Of a DNA stretch of 64,000 nt, positions 1 to 9,706 are shown piece by piece (the first letter of the stretch is position 1; the number at the start of each line of letters is the position of its first letter). The notes beneath the pieces were generated by a model, which did no database searches, was not told the DNA's origin, and saw only the letters and a list, made by a program, of their open reading frames with translations. Location of the stretch: positions 310,001 through 374,000 of the forward strand of contig NZ_SSNH01000001.1 of NCBI RefSeq assembly GCF_005877005.1, given 5' to 3'. The stretch comes from Sinomonas susongensis. Lineage in GTDB: Bacteria; Actinomycetota; Actinomycetes; Actinomycetales; Micrococcaceae. The translations under genes were made by a program, and so were the position numbers.

Positions 1-1
1 A

Positions 2-1222
2 GCCCGGGGCTCCCGAGGCCGCGGATGGGAGGCGTCCCGTGCTGCGCGCCTCGCGCTCAGCGGAGGGACACTGTTCGTGCTCCTCGTGGGAGCCAACCTC
101 GCGACTCCGCTCTACCCGCTCCTCGCCGCGCGTCTCGGACTTGGCACCTTCGGCATCTCGGTCGCCTTCGCGAGCTACGTCGTGAGCCTCGTCGCCGTCC
201 TGCTGCTCGCGGGTCACTGGTCGGACCACATCGGGCGCCGCGCCGCGCTGACCATTGCCGTGCTCCTCGGCATAACAGGGCTGGCCGTGTTCGCGACGGC
301 GGATTCCCTGCTCCTGCTGTGCCTCGGCCGCGCGCTGCACGGGGCGGCGGTCGCTCTCGCGACGGGTGCAAGCGCGGCCTCGCTCCGCGAGCTGCTGCCC
401 GGACGCCCCGAATGGGCGTCGCGGGCCACACTCCTTTCGAGCTCGGGAGGCGTGGCCCTCGGGCCCGTGCTGGGCGGCCTGCTCGCTGTGGGGAGCCAGC
501 CGACGGCGCTGCCGTTCCTCGTCTGCGCTGCGGCCCTCGCGCTGCTGCTGGCGCCCCTTGTCCTCGTCCGGGCACGGCCGGCCATCCGTCCCGCGCAGGG
601 GGTCTCCCGCTCCCGGCTTCTTGCGCCCCGCGGACTGTCCTTGGGGTTGGGCGGTGCGAGGGGCGAATTCTGGCGGGCTGCAGCGACGGGCTTCCTGAGC
701 TTCGCCGTCTTCGGCTACTGCCTTTCCCTTGCCCCAGGCTACTTCGCCGTGACCCTCCATCTGTCCTCGCTCCCCGCCGTGGGCGCCGTCGCGGGACTCG
801 CGCTCGCGGCGTCGGCCGCGGTCCAGCTCACGGGCCGCAGCCGGCCCGCATCTTCCTCCTCGCTGCCTGCAGCCCCACTGGGCCTCGTGCTCCTCGGCGC
901 CGGGCCGCTTGCCGCCGCCCTTGCCGCCCAGGCTGGCGCCGGCGTCGTCCTCGTCGCGGGGATCGTGGCCGCCGGCGTCGGCCAGGGGATCGCCTTCCGC
1001 GCGCTGTTCGAACGGCTGGCCGCCGCTGTCGAGCCGGAGCAGCATGCCCAGGCGGTGAGCGCTCTCTACGTCGTGACCTATCTCGGGAGCGCCGTTCCGG
1101 TGGTCGGTCTCGGGGCGCTGGCAGGCGCAGTGGGCATCCCCCTCGCCTCCGACGTGTTCACTGCAGCATGCGCCGCCGCAGCGGGGGTCCTTGCCGCGGT
1201 CTGCTGGAGGTCCAGGCCCTGA
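2..1222 (+). CDS. MFS transporter, 5' end outside window
   Basis: Major facilitator superfamily permease, probably an exporter; the substrate is unknown. The reading frame is open from base 2 with no stop upstream, and the first membrane helix is already under way near base 60 (LFVLLVGANLATPLYP), so the true start lies left of the window; GTG at 77 would begin inside that helix. The loop after the second helix reads GHWSDHIGRR, the usual MFS signature between helices 2 and 3. About twelve hydrophobic segments follow, and roughly 400 residues is normal for the family. It ends 21 bp before the convergent Lrp/AsnC gene. Its drug, sugar or amino-acid specificity cannot be told from sequence alone. 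Confidence 0.8.
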   Translation, partial: ARGSRGRGWEASRAARLALSGGTLFVLLVGANLATPLYPLLAARLGLGTFGISVAFASYVVSLVAVLLLAGHWSDHIGRRAALTIAVLLGITGLAVFATADSLLLLCLGRALHGAAVALATGASAASLRELLPGRPEWASRATLLSSSGGVALGPVLGGLLAVGSQPTALPFLVCAAALALLLAPLVLVRARPAIRPAQGVSRSRLLAPRGLSLGLGGARGEFWRAAATGFLSFAVFGYCLSLAPGYFAVTLHLSSLPAVGAVAGLALAASAAVQLTGRSRPASSSSLPAAPLGLVLLGAGPLAAALAAQAGAGVVLVAGIVAAGVGQGIAFRALFERLAAAVEPEQHAQAVSALYVVTYLGSAVPVVGLGALAGAVGIPLASDVFTAACAAAAGVLAAVCWRSRP

Positions 1223-1243
1223 GTGGGCCGCTAGTGCGAAAGG

Positions 1244-1714
1244 TCAGTCCGGAAGCGGGCCGCGGCCCGGGATCTGCTCGAAGACGAGCGTCGTTTCCGT
1301 GTGGCCCACGACGGGATCGGTCGTGAGATTGTCGAGCACCCAGTCGCGGAGTTCCTCCGTGCTCCCCACCGCGATGTGGAGGAGATAGTCGACGGCGCCC
1401 GACGTGTGGAAGGTCGCGAGCACGCCGGGGAGGCTGGGGACCCTCGAGGTGAAGGAATCGATCTGGTCGCGGTCGTGGGCGCGGAGGCTCACCGAGATGA
1501 GGGCTTGGACGCTTCGTCCCACGGCGCTCAGGTTCACCTTGGCCTCGTAGCCGGTGATGATGCCGCGCTCCGACAGGGCGCGCGTGCGCATGAGTGCCGT
1601 CGACGGCGCGATGCCCACGAGTTCGGCGAGCTGCTTGTTCGTCATCCGAGCGTCGTCGACGAGAGCCGCGAGGATCCGGCGGTCGACGTCGTCGAGCGGT
1701 TCGGCCATGGCCAC
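1244..1714 (-). CDS. Lrp/AsnC family transcriptional regulator
   Basis: Small DNA-binding regulator of the leucine-responsive/AsnC type. An N-terminal winged helix-turn-helix (LDDVDRRILAALVDDAR, then NKQLAELVGIAPSTALMRTR) is followed by a Lrp ligand-binding (RAM) domain from about residue 65 to the end. About 156 residues is the normal size. The GTG at 1714 has GGAGG seven bases upstream and is preferred; the ATG at 1708 would lie 13 bases from the same ribosome site. The gene lies just downstream of, and in the same direction as, the MFS gene ending at 1755, so the two are probably co-transcribed, and it may respond to an amino acid handled by that transporter. The effector is not deducible. 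Confidence 0.88.
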   Translation of the reverse strand: MAMAEPLDDVDRRILAALVDDARMTNKQLAELVGIAPSTALMRTRALSERGIITGYEAKVNLSAVGRSVQALISVSLRAHDRDQIDSFTSRVPSLPGVLATFHTSGAVDYLLHIAVGSTEELRDWVLDNLTTDPVVGHTETTLVFEQIPGRGPLPD

Positions 1715-1754
1715 GAGGTTCCCTCCTTGGGCGGCTGACGGCAGCCACCCCATC

Positions 1755-3050
1755 CTAGCGGCCGGTCCGTGGGCCTTCCTGAGAGGAACGGAGGACGGCG
1801 GCTTCCGCGGGATGCACGACGGCGGCGAGGGCCGCGGTGGCGAGGGTGAGGGCGGCGATCCCGAGTGCGAGCCACCCCCAGCCGAGGCCTTGGAAGACGT
1901 AGCCGCCGAGCCAGCCCAGCAGGCTCGAGCCCGTGTAGTAGAAGAGGTTGTAGAGCGATGCGGCCTGGGCCCGGCCAGTGGTCGCCAAAGCGCCGGTCCA
2001 ACCCGAACCGAGGCCGTGCGCGGCGAAGAAGCCGGCGGTCAGCGCGACGAGGCCGACGAGGACCGCTGGGAGCCAGTCCACCGCGGTCAGCAGGACGCCC
2101 GCGGCCATGACCGCCATGCTGGCCACCACGACGAGGCGCCGGCCGAACCGTCCGCTGAGCCGGGCGGCGTAGCCGGAGGAGAACGTGCCCGAAAGGTAGG
2201 CGAGGAACAGGAGGCTCGTGACTGCGACTGGGAGTCCGAACGGCTGCGCCTCGAGGCGGTAGCCGAGGTAGTTGTAGACGGCGACGAAGCCGCCCATGAG
2301 GGTGAACGCCTGCACGTACAGTGCGAGGAGGCGGCGGCTTCGCAGCTGGTGTCCCAGCAGCTGCGCAGCGTGGGCTGCGCTCTCCCGCCGGCCGTGTCCG
2401 GTCGTTCCGGGGCGCCGACGCGCGGGGACGAAGCCGCGCTGGCGGGGCGCGAGGGCTACGAACGCCGCGGCCGCGATGGCTCCCAGGACGGCGACGGCGA
2501 AGATCGCCAGTCGCCAGCCCCATACGTCCGCCAGGGGACCGGCCACGAGCCTGCCGAGCAGACCCCCGATGGTCGTCCCCGCAACGTACGTACCAGCGGC
2601 GAGGGCCGCATGGGCGCGGTGTACTTCTTCGTTGAGGTAGGCGACTGCAAGCGCCGGGACCGCGCCGAGCGCGGCACCCTCGAGGCAGCGGAGCGTGAGC
2701 AGGAGGCCGACCGAGGGCGAGAGCGGCGCGAGCAGGCCGAGCACTGTGGCAGCCGCGACGCCGACGGTCATGGCAGGCACGCGCCCGATGCGGTCCGCCA
2801 CGAACGACCACGGCAGGACGGCCACGGCGAGCCCGAGCGTCGCGAGCGAGACGGTCAGGGCCGACTGGGCGGCATCGATGCGGAGGTCGGCAGAGATCCT
2901 CGGGAGGAGGGCCTGAGTCGCGTAGAGCTGCGCGAAAGTCGCCACGCCCGCGAACGCAAGGGCGGCGAGGAGCCGGCGGTACCCCCGGCTTCCCTTGGCG
3001 TGGCCAGTCCAAGCGGGGGCGATCGAGGGGGAGGACGGTACCGAGGTCAC
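1755..3050 (-). CDS. MFS transporter, YnfM/arabinose-efflux-like
   Basis: Twelve-helix major facilitator of 431 residues, close in pattern to the YnfM type of putative efflux permeases. The loop after helix 2 reads SFVADRIGR, and the second half contains the matching ARLSGRFGRR loop. The start is GTG at 3050. Six bases further upstream on this strand is TACCGT (plus-strand 3057-3062), a good -10 element, so the mRNA is probably leaderless and the start is well placed. It is divergent from the LysR gene at 3107 and co-directional with the Lrp/AsnC gene, either of which could regulate it. Substrate unknown. Confidence 0.85.
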   Translation of the reverse strand: MTSVPSSPSIAPAWTGHAKGSRGYRRLLAALAFAGVATFAQLYATQALLPRISADLRIDAAQSALTVSLATLGLAVAVLPWSFVADRIGRVPAMTVGVAAATVLGLLAPLSPSVGLLLTLRCLEGAALGAVPALAVAYLNEEVHRAHAALAAGTYVAGTTIGGLLGRLVAGPLADVWGWRLAIFAVAVLGAIAAAAFVALAPRQRGFVPARRRPGTTGHGRRESAAHAAQLLGHQLRSRRLLALYVQAFTLMGGFVAVYNYLGYRLEAQPFGLPVAVTSLLFLAYLSGTFSSGYAARLSGRFGRRLVVVASMAVMAAGVLLTAVDWLPAVLVGLVALTAGFFAAHGLGSGWTGALATTGRAQAASLYNLFYYTGSSLLGWLGGYVFQGLGWGWLALGIAALTLATAALAAVVHPAEAAVLRSSQEGPRTGR

Positions 3051-3106
3051 CCTTCCACGGTAGAAAGGTCGTTCTCATGCGTCCAATACATTATGATCTG
3101 GAACAT

Positions 3107-4072
3107 ATGACTGAATCGCATGAATTGCCGCTCCACGGCGAGCTCGCGCGACTGCTCCCACTCCTGCCCGTCCTCGATGCGGTGGGTCAGACCCGCCACG
3201 TGACTGCGGCCGCCGAGCTCCTCGGCGTGCCCCAGCCCACAGTGAGCCGGGCTCTCGCGCGGGCCGCGGCCGTCGTCGGCACCGAGCTCGTGCGGAAGGA
3301 GGGCCGGGGAATTCGCCTGACCCCCGCCGCGGAGCAGCTCCTCCCCGCGGTGCGGAGTGCCCTCGAGCTGCTGCACGCGGGCCTCGACGAACTGCACGAG
3401 CGCCGCCAGGAGGCGCGCGGCGTCGTGCGTCTGAGCTTTCAGATGACATTCGGCGAGGCCGCGGTTCCGGCCCTCATCCGGGGGTTCCGGCCCGCGCATC
3501 CAGACGTGCGGTTCGAACTCGTGCAGGGGTCGCGACAGCGCTGCCTCGACGCGCTCAGCGCGGGAGAGGTCGACCTTTCGATCGTCTCGCCGGTCCCACG
3601 GCCCGGGCGGCAGTTCGATTCCGACACGCTGTGCGTCCAGCCGCTCCGGCTGGCGGTCCCCGCGGGGCATCGGCTCGCTCGGCGCGCTCGCGTCCGGTTC
3701 GAGGAAGCTGCCCGCGAGCCGTTCGTCGTGCTCGAGCGCGGCTACGGGATGCGCAGCATCATGGACCGGCTGTTCCGGGAGGCTGGAGTGCGGCCGGACA
3801 TCGCCTTCCAGGGCCAGGACTCGCGGACGCTCCTCGGCCTCGTGAGCGCCGGACTCGGCGTGGCGCTGGTCCCGCCTTCGCGGGCTGCGCACTCCGCGGT
3901 GCACACGCCGGATCTCGGCTGGGTCGAGGTTGAGCTCGAGGACGCGGATGCCGTGCGCGAGATCGGGCTCGTCTGGCCGAGGATCGTCGGGGAGCCCCTC
4001 CAGGTCCGGCTGTTCCGGGAGCACGTCCTCGGGGAGGAGCCCGGAGCCCTGCTCGACGCGTTCGGGATCTGA
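3107..4072 (+). CDS. LysR family transcriptional regulator
   Basis: LysR-type regulator of 321 residues. The N-terminal helix-turn-helix contains TAAAELLGVPQPTVSRALA and is followed by a LysR substrate-binding domain from about residue 90. A longer start at 3077 is possible, but a strong TATGAT -10 element lies at 3092-3097, inside that extension and 9 bases before the ATG at 3107, so 3107 is chosen and the mRNA may be nearly leaderless. The usual target of such genes is the divergent neighbour, here the MFS exporter starting at 3050; only 56 bp separate the two starts. The effector is unknown. Confidence 0.88.
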   Translation: MTESHELPLHGELARLLPLLPVLDAVGQTRHVTAAAELLGVPQPTVSRALARAAAVVGTELVRKEGRGIRLTPAAEQLLPAVRSALELLHAGLDELHERRQEARGVVRLSFQMTFGEAAVPALIRGFRPAHPDVRFELVQGSRQRCLDALSAGEVDLSIVSPVPRPGRQFDSDTLCVQPLRLAVPAGHRLARRARVRFEEAAREPFVVLERGYGMRSIMDRLFREAGVRPDIAFQGQDSRTLLGLVSAGLGVALVPPSRAAHSAVHTPDLGWVEVELEDADAVREIGLVWPRIVGEPLQVRLFREHVLGEEPGALLDAFGI

Positions 4073-4088
4073 CGGCTCGTCTCGCCGG

Positions 4089-5105
4089 TCAGACGGCGAA
4101 ACGGGCTACGACATCCGCCGCGGGCTCCTCGCGGGCCTCCCTCCACCCGGTCCCAGCCCAGAGGTTCGTCCCGTGCGCGTCGCCAGCGGCTACCGCCGCT
4201 GCCCGGAGGGGAGCCGTGAGGTAGTGCAGCGTGGGGTAGCCGGACGGGGCGTCGGCGAAGTCGCGCATGAACGCGTTCTCGAGTCCCCGCGCCGTCTTGC
4301 CGGAGAACGCGCGGGTCTGGGCGGTCCGATCGAAGGCAGGATCGGCGAGGGCCGCCCTGTGGACCGGATTCGTCCCCGCCTCGGGCGTGCGGAGGAAGGC
4401 CGTGCCGAGCTGGACAGCGGAGGCACCGGCGGACCGCGCCGCGCGGGCATCCTGCGGAGTTCCGATGCCGCCCGCGGCGAGCACCGGGATCCGGACGGCG
4501 GCGCACACCGCCGAGACGAGCTCGTGAAGCTGCCCGGCGAACGCAGGCCCCGGCAGGAAGGAGCCGAAGTGGCCGCCGGCCGCCGCGTGCTGGACGACGA
4601 CGCCGTCCACGCCGAGCTCCTCCGCAGCCCGGGCCTCCTGCGCGCTCGTCACGGTCTGGAAGACGAGGGCACCCGCGGTCCGCAGGCTCGCGACGTCGCC
4701 CGCGGGCGGCAGGGCGAACGTGAACGAGACGGCGGCCGGCACATTTTCGAGGAGGTGCGCGAGCTTCGCCGGGTACTCGTCGTCGTCCGCCCACCTCGGC
4801 TCCGGGAGGTCGACGCCGAGCCGATCGGCGAGGGGCCTGAGCCGCTCCCGGTACGCGAGGATTGCTTCGCGGTCCACGGGCTCGTTCGCGGGCACGAAGA
4901 GGTTGACGCCGAAGGGAAGGCCGGTCGCGGACAGCTCGCCCACGTCCCCGGCGAGCGCCTCGGCCGACTTGTAGCCGCCGGCCAGGAAGCCGAGTGCGCC
5001 AGCTCGGCTCACCGCCTCGGCTAGCGCCGGGCGGCTCGGGCCGCCGGCCATGGGGGCGCCCACGACGCCCGCTCCGAACAGTTCTTCGGGCAGCTCTCGA
5101 TCCAT
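4089..5105 (-). CDS. Nitronate monooxygenase (NMO/2-nitropropane dioxygenase family)
   Basis: FMN-dependent TIM-barrel oxidoreductase of 338 residues, family of nitronate monooxygenases, which oxidise alkyl nitronates such as propionate 3-nitronate with O2. An N-terminal GAPMAGG motif binds the flavin region, and GGH near residues 177-179 holds the histidine that is the catalytic base in characterised members. GIGTPQDARAA and GTAFLRTPEA are the usual phosphate-binding and C-terminal barrel motifs. The frame is open well upstream, but the ATG at 5105 gives the expected N-terminus and is preceded at 7 bases by TAGAGT, a -10 element shared back-to-back with the divergent kinase gene. Some family members have other flavin-linked roles, so the substrate is tentative. 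Confidence 0.85.
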   Translation of the reverse strand: MDRELPEELFGAGVVGAPMAGGPSRPALAEAVSRAGALGFLAGGYKSAEALAGDVGELSATGLPFGVNLFVPANEPVDREAILAYRERLRPLADRLGVDLPEPRWADDDEYPAKLAHLLENVPAAVSFTFALPPAGDVASLRTAGALVFQTVTSAQEARAAEELGVDGVVVQHAAAGGHFGSFLPGPAFAGQLHELVSAVCAAVRIPVLAAGGIGTPQDARAARSAGASAVQLGTAFLRTPEAGTNPVHRAALADPAFDRTAQTRAFSGKTARGLENAFMRDFADAPSGYPTLHYLTAPLRAAAVAAGDAHGTNLWAGTGWREAREEPAADVVARFAV

Positions 5106-5123
5106 GCTCAGTACTCTAGGCGG
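5106..5123. promoter_or_regulatory. Shared bidirectional -10 element between two leaderless genes
   Basis: The 18-bp gap between divergent start codons contains TACTCT (5112-5117) reading right, 6 bases before the GTG at 5124, and TAGAGT (5113-5118) reading left, 7 bases before the ATG at 5105. The two hexamers overlap in the near-symmetric string TACTCTA. Each fits TANNNT and the spacing expected for transcription starting at the first base of the start codon. No room exists for leaders or ribosome sites in either direction. Confidence 0.6.
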
Positions 5124-6026
5124 GTGAGTACAGCGACAGGCCCGGCGGGGGCCATGATCGGCCTCGACATCGGTGGCACGAAGACGCGCGGCATCAAGGT
5201 GGTCGACGGCGAGGTCGTGGACGACCGCGAGGCAGGGAGCGCGAACGTCCAGAACGTGACCCGTGACGAGGCGGCGGCCAACCTCGCCGCCCTGTTCTCC
5301 GGGCTCGACGCCGCGGATGCCACGCGCGTCTTCGCCGGATCGGGTGGGATCGACACCGAAGCCGACGCCGAAGCGCTCACCGCGCTCATCCGGCCCCTCG
5401 CGCCGAAGGCAGCGATCACAGTCGTGCACGATTCGAGACTCCTGCTCGCGGCCGGGCACGCCCGCACGGGCATCGCGGTCATCGCGGGCACCGGGTCCGC
5501 GGCGTGGGGAACCAACGACGACGGCGAGGAGGCGCGCGCTGGCGGTTGGGGCTACCTCCTCGGCGACGAGGGCAGCGGCTACTGGCTTGTGCGAGAGTCC
5601 GTCCGCTACAGCCTGCACCGCATGAACCTGGGCCTCGAGCCCGACGCGCTCACGCAAGCGCTCCTCGACAGCACAGGGCTCACCGGACCCGAGCAGCTCA
5701 TCGCCCGCTTCCACGACGCCGGGACCGGCAGACGCTACTGGGCGCAGCGCGCGGGCCTCGTGGTCGAGGCAGCCGACGCCGGGCACGCGGGGGCCGGTTT
5801 CATGCTCGACCAGGCCGCCCACGACCTAGCCCGGATGGCCGCGCAGGTGGCAAGGCAGCTCGGGATCGAAGGTCCGGTCATCCTGGGGAGCGGCCTCGGG
5901 ATGAACGTCCGGAGGCTTCAGGCCGGATTCCGGACGGCGCTCGAGGAGCAGGGGATCGAGGATGTGCGGGTCCTCGACCGTGATCCGGTCTTCGGGACCA
6001 TCGATCTTGCGGCCCGTCAAGCCTGA
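5124..6026 (+). CDS. N-acetylglucosamine kinase-like protein (BadF/BadG/BcrA/BcrD ATPase family)
   Basis: ASKHA-fold sugar kinase of 300 residues. The N-terminal phosphate-1 motif reads GLDIGGTKTRG (about residues 12-22); the phosphate-2 motif VIAGTGSAAWG and the following GGWGYLLGDEGSGYW are typical of the N-acetylglucosamine kinase branch of the BadF/BadG family. A C-terminal VILGSGLGMN forms the adenosine motif. It would phosphorylate an amino sugar or glucosamine-like substrate in the cytosol. The GTG start follows TACTCT by 6 bases, consistent with a leaderless mRNA. It is divergent from the flavin oxidoreductase, with which no obvious pathway link exists. Exact sugar not provable here. 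Confidence 0.78.
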   Translation: MSTATGPAGAMIGLDIGGTKTRGIKVVDGEVVDDREAGSANVQNVTRDEAAANLAALFSGLDAADATRVFAGSGGIDTEADAEALTALIRPLAPKAAITVVHDSRLLLAAGHARTGIAVIAGTGSAAWGTNDDGEEARAGGWGYLLGDEGSGYWLVRESVRYSLHRMNLGLEPDALTQALLDSTGLTGPEQLIARFHDAGTGRRYWAQRAGLVVEAADAGHAGAGFMLDQAAHDLARMAAQVARQLGIEGPVILGSGLGMNVRRLQAGFRTALEEQGIEDVRVLDRDPVFGTIDLAARQA

Positions 6027-6135
6027 GCCGGCGGCCTCGGCACCGGCGCTTGCGCCCGTGAACGCTGGTAGGCTCGGCTCAGCCAGAGCGGTTCAAGCCA
6101 TCCAGCGCAGTACAGGCCTTCGAGCGAGGACCAGC

Positions 6136-7277
<1,142 letters not shown>

Positions 7278-7278
<1 letters not shown>

Positions 7279-7967
7279 TGGAATGGGCCGCCGCGAACGC
7301 GGGGCGCATCCTCTCGCTCGCCGGGCAGCACCTCGTCCTGGCGATCGTGCCGCTCCTGCTCGGTCTCGTCATCAGCCTCCCTCTCGCACAACTCGTGCGC
7401 AGGCACCCGGCGTGGCGGACGGCGCTCCTGACCCTGAGCTCCGTGCTGTACACGGTGCCCTCGCTCGCGCTGTTCATCATCCTGCCGGTGGTCCTCGGCA
7501 CGAGGATCCTCGACCCCGTCAACGTCATCGTCGCGCTCACGGTGTACGCGGTCGCCCTCCTCATGCGCTCTGCGCTCGACTCCCTCGACTCGGTGGACGG
7601 AGAGCTGAGCCTCGCCGCGCGGGCACTCGGCCACACAGCGGTCAGCCGGTACTTCCAGGTCGACCTCCCACTCTCGCTCCCGGTGCTCATCGCCGGGCTC
7701 CGCGCCATCTCGGTGAGCAACATCTCGCTTGTCAGCGTTGCAGCCCTCGTCGGGATGCCGAACCTCGGCATCCTGTTCACCGAGGGGCTCCAGCGAGACT
7801 TCGTGACCGAGATCGTCGTCGGCCTCGTCGCGATCCTCGTGCTCGCCCTCATCATGGACCTCCTGCTCGTGGTGCTCGGCCGCGTGCTCTCCCCTTGGGC
7901 GCGCTTCGCGTCCGGTGCAGCGCCCCGGAAGCCGGTGACTCCTGCGCGGAGGGCGGTGCGCGGGTGA
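7278..7967 (+). CDS. opuCB: Osmolyte ABC transporter permease (OpuCB/ProW type)
   Basis: Membrane permease of 229 residues with about six hydrophobic segments and the binding-protein-dependent permease (EAA) loop around LAARALGHTAVSRYFQVDLP, the coupling site for the ATPase. The start ATG overlaps the OpuCA stop by one base (TGATG), so translation is coupled; a longer upstream frame exists but lies inside OpuCA. It pairs with the second permease that begins four bases before its stop (GTGA overlap). Its size and the presence of two separate permeases match the OpuC arrangement rather than the single-permease ProU one. Confidence 0.88.
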
Positions 7968-8668
7968 GCCTCTTCGAGCAGACCTGGGCCTGGCTCACGG
8001 ACCCTCTCCAATGGTCCGGATACTCGAGCATCCCCACGCGGCTGGGCGAGCACATCTTCTACACGCTCCTGACCGTCGCCATCGCGAGCGCTATCGCCCT
8101 GCCGATCGGGGCCTACGTAGGCCATACCGGCCGCGGCCGGGTCGTCGTCGTCGCGATCGCCGGAGCGCTGAGGGCCGTGCCGACCCTCGGGCTGCTCGTG
8201 CTCTTCGTGCTCCTGTCCGGGATCGGGCTCATGCCGCCCATCTGGGCACTCGTGATCCTCACCGTCCCGCCCATCCTCGCGGGAACGTATTCGGGCATCG
8301 CAGCCGTGGACCCAGTGGTGGTCGACGCCGCCCGTGCGCAGGGAATGCGCGAGTTCCAGATCCTGTTCGGCGTCGAACTCCCCAACGCCGCGCCGGTCAT
8401 CTTCGGTGGGATCCGCGCCGCCGTCCTGCAGGTCATCGCGACCGCAACCGTGGTCGCCTACACGAGCCTCGGCGGTCTCGGCCGGTACATCTTCGACGGC
8501 CTCGCTCTCTCCGACTACCCCCAGATGCTCGGCGGCTCCGTCCTCGTGGCGGCGCTCGCCGTCGTCGCCGACCTCGTCCTGGGCGTGCTTCTTCGCCGCC
8601 TGGGTCCTCACTCGGTCTCCAAGCGGGAGCTTCCGGCCCCGGAGGTCCTAAAGGAAGGAATGCCATGA
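7964..8668 (+). CDS. opuCD: Osmolyte ABC transporter permease (OpuCD type)
   Basis: Second permease of the osmolyte importer, 234 residues, starting with GTG that overlaps the previous stop (GTGA). The N-terminus (IPTRLGEHIFYTLLTVAIAS) and the coupling loop (VVVDAARAQGMREFQILFGV) are typical of OpuCD. Near the C-terminus LGGLGRYIFDGL matches the conserved end of this family. The gene overlaps the following binding-protein gene by four bases (ATGA), which makes all four genes of the operon translationally coupled. The membrane topology suggests six helices. Confidence 0.88.
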   Translation: MSLFEQTWAWLTDPLQWSGYSSIPTRLGEHIFYTLLTVAIASAIALPIGAYVGHTGRGRVVVVAIAGALRAVPTLGLLVLFVLLSGIGLMPPIWALVILTVPPILAGTYSGIAAVDPVVVDAARAQGMREFQILFGVELPNAAPVIFGGIRAAVLQVIATATVVAYTSLGGLGRYIFDGLALSDYPQMLGGSVLVAALAVVADLVLGVLLRRLGPHSVSKRELPAPEVLKEGMP

Positions 8669-9624
8669 CCAGTCACCTGCCCTCCATTCCCCGCCGCCGG
8701 GCGGTCGCCGCACTGGCCGCGGGCCTCGGGCTGAGCCTCGCGCTCAGCGCATGCGGAGGCTCGTCCAATCCATTGAGCTCCGGCGGCGCGTCGAGTTCGG
8801 CGTCCGGCGGGAGCAAGACGCTCGTCGTCGGGTCCGCGGACTTCCCTGAGAGCCAGATCGTGGCCGAGCTCTACGCCGGCGCCCTGAACGCGGCGGGGAT
8901 CCCGGCGACGACGAAGCCCAATATCGGCGCGCGCGAGGTCTACTACAAGGCCGTCCAGGACGACTCGATCGATGTCGTGCCCGACTACACCGGCAACCTG
9001 CTGCTCTACTTGGACCCCAAGGCCACCCAGGTCTCGGCGTCCGACATCGCCTCGGCCCTTCCGAACAAGCTGCCGAAGGGCCTCTCGGTCCTCGATCCGG
9101 CGCAGGCTGAGGACAAGGACGCCATGGTCGTCACGAAGGCCACGGCGACGAAGTACTCCCTCCAGAGCATTGCCGACATGTCGAAGGTCTGCAGCGACCT
9201 GGTGATCGGTGCTCCCGCGACCTTCGAACAGCGCGCCTACGGCCTGCCCGGCCTCAAGGACAAGTACAACTGCGTGCCGAAGCAGTTCCAGCCGTTCAAC
9301 GACGGCGGGGGGCCCGTCACGCTCAAGGCCCTCCTCTCGAACGACATCCAGGTCGCCGACATCTTCACGACGACCCCGTCGATCCCGGACAACGACCTCG
9401 TGGTCCTGGCCGACCCGAAGAACAACTTCATCGCCCAGCAGGTCATCCCGCTCGTGAACACGGCGAACCTGACCGATGCGGCGAAGAAGGTGCTCAACTC
9501 GGTTTCCGGGAAGCTCACCACGACGGACCTCATCAACCTGAACCGTGCCGTGAGCGGCAACCAGAAGCAGAGCCCGGCGGACGCAGCGAAGGCCTGGCTC
9601 AAGGACAAGGGCCTCGCCTCGTAG
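8665..9624 (+). CDS. opuCC: Osmolyte ABC transporter substrate-binding lipoprotein (OpuCC type)
   Basis: Extracellular binding lipoprotein of 319 residues that delivers betaine-like osmolytes to the OpuCB/CD permeases. A twin-basic signal (PRRRAVAAL) and hydrophobic core end in the lipobox LSAC, followed by a Ser/Gly-rich linker to about residue 50. The mature part has the OpuAC fold motifs VGSADFPESQIVAELYA and VVPDYTGNLLLYLDP typical of QAT-family binding proteins. It starts at ATG 8665, overlapping OpuCD by four bases, with AAGGAAGG upstream. A perfect 13-bp inverted repeat follows 22 bases after the stop and may end the operon. Confidence 0.88.
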   Translation: MTSHLPSIPRRRAVAALAAGLGLSLALSACGGSSNPLSSGGASSSASGGSKTLVVGSADFPESQIVAELYAGALNAAGIPATTKPNIGAREVYYKAVQDDSIDVVPDYTGNLLLYLDPKATQVSASDIASALPNKLPKGLSVLDPAQAEDKDAMVVTKATATKYSLQSIADMSKVCSDLVIGAPATFEQRAYGLPGLKDKYNCVPKQFQPFNDGGGPVTLKALLSNDIQVADIFTTTPSIPDNDLVVLADPKNNFIAQQVIPLVNTANLTDAAKKVLNSVSGKLTTTDLINLNRAVSGNQKQSPADAAKAWLKDKGLAS

Positions 9625-9646
9625 TCCCTCCCTCCGCGGAAAGCGC

Positions 9647-9695
9647 GCCACAGGGTGTGAACTGAATCTCGAAAGGGAGGCCCACACCCTGTGGC
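9647..9695. repeat. Perfect 13-bp inverted repeat (terminator or operator)
   Basis: GCCACAGGGTGTG at 9647-9659 is exactly complementary to CACACCCTGTGGC at 9683-9695, with a 23-base loop. No T-run follows, so a classical terminator is doubtful. The right arm reaches the CATTCT hexamer (9695-9700) that is the best -10 for the next gene, so it could equally be an operator for the aminotransferase gene. Confidence 0.6.
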
Positions 9696-9706
9696 ATTCT
9701 TAGGGA

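Noticed and set aside
3077-3106. Longer N-terminus for the LysR gene
   Set aside because: A strong TATGAT -10 lies inside the extension and would place transcription after 3077.
1554-3110. A 518-codon plus-strand frame over the MFS and Lrp genes
   Set aside because: Shadow of two convincing minus-strand genes, with no start context.
6027-6135. Riboswitch or osmosensing leader before opuCA
   Set aside because: The 109-base gap has only a TAGGCT -10 candidate and no conserved fold that I can recognise.
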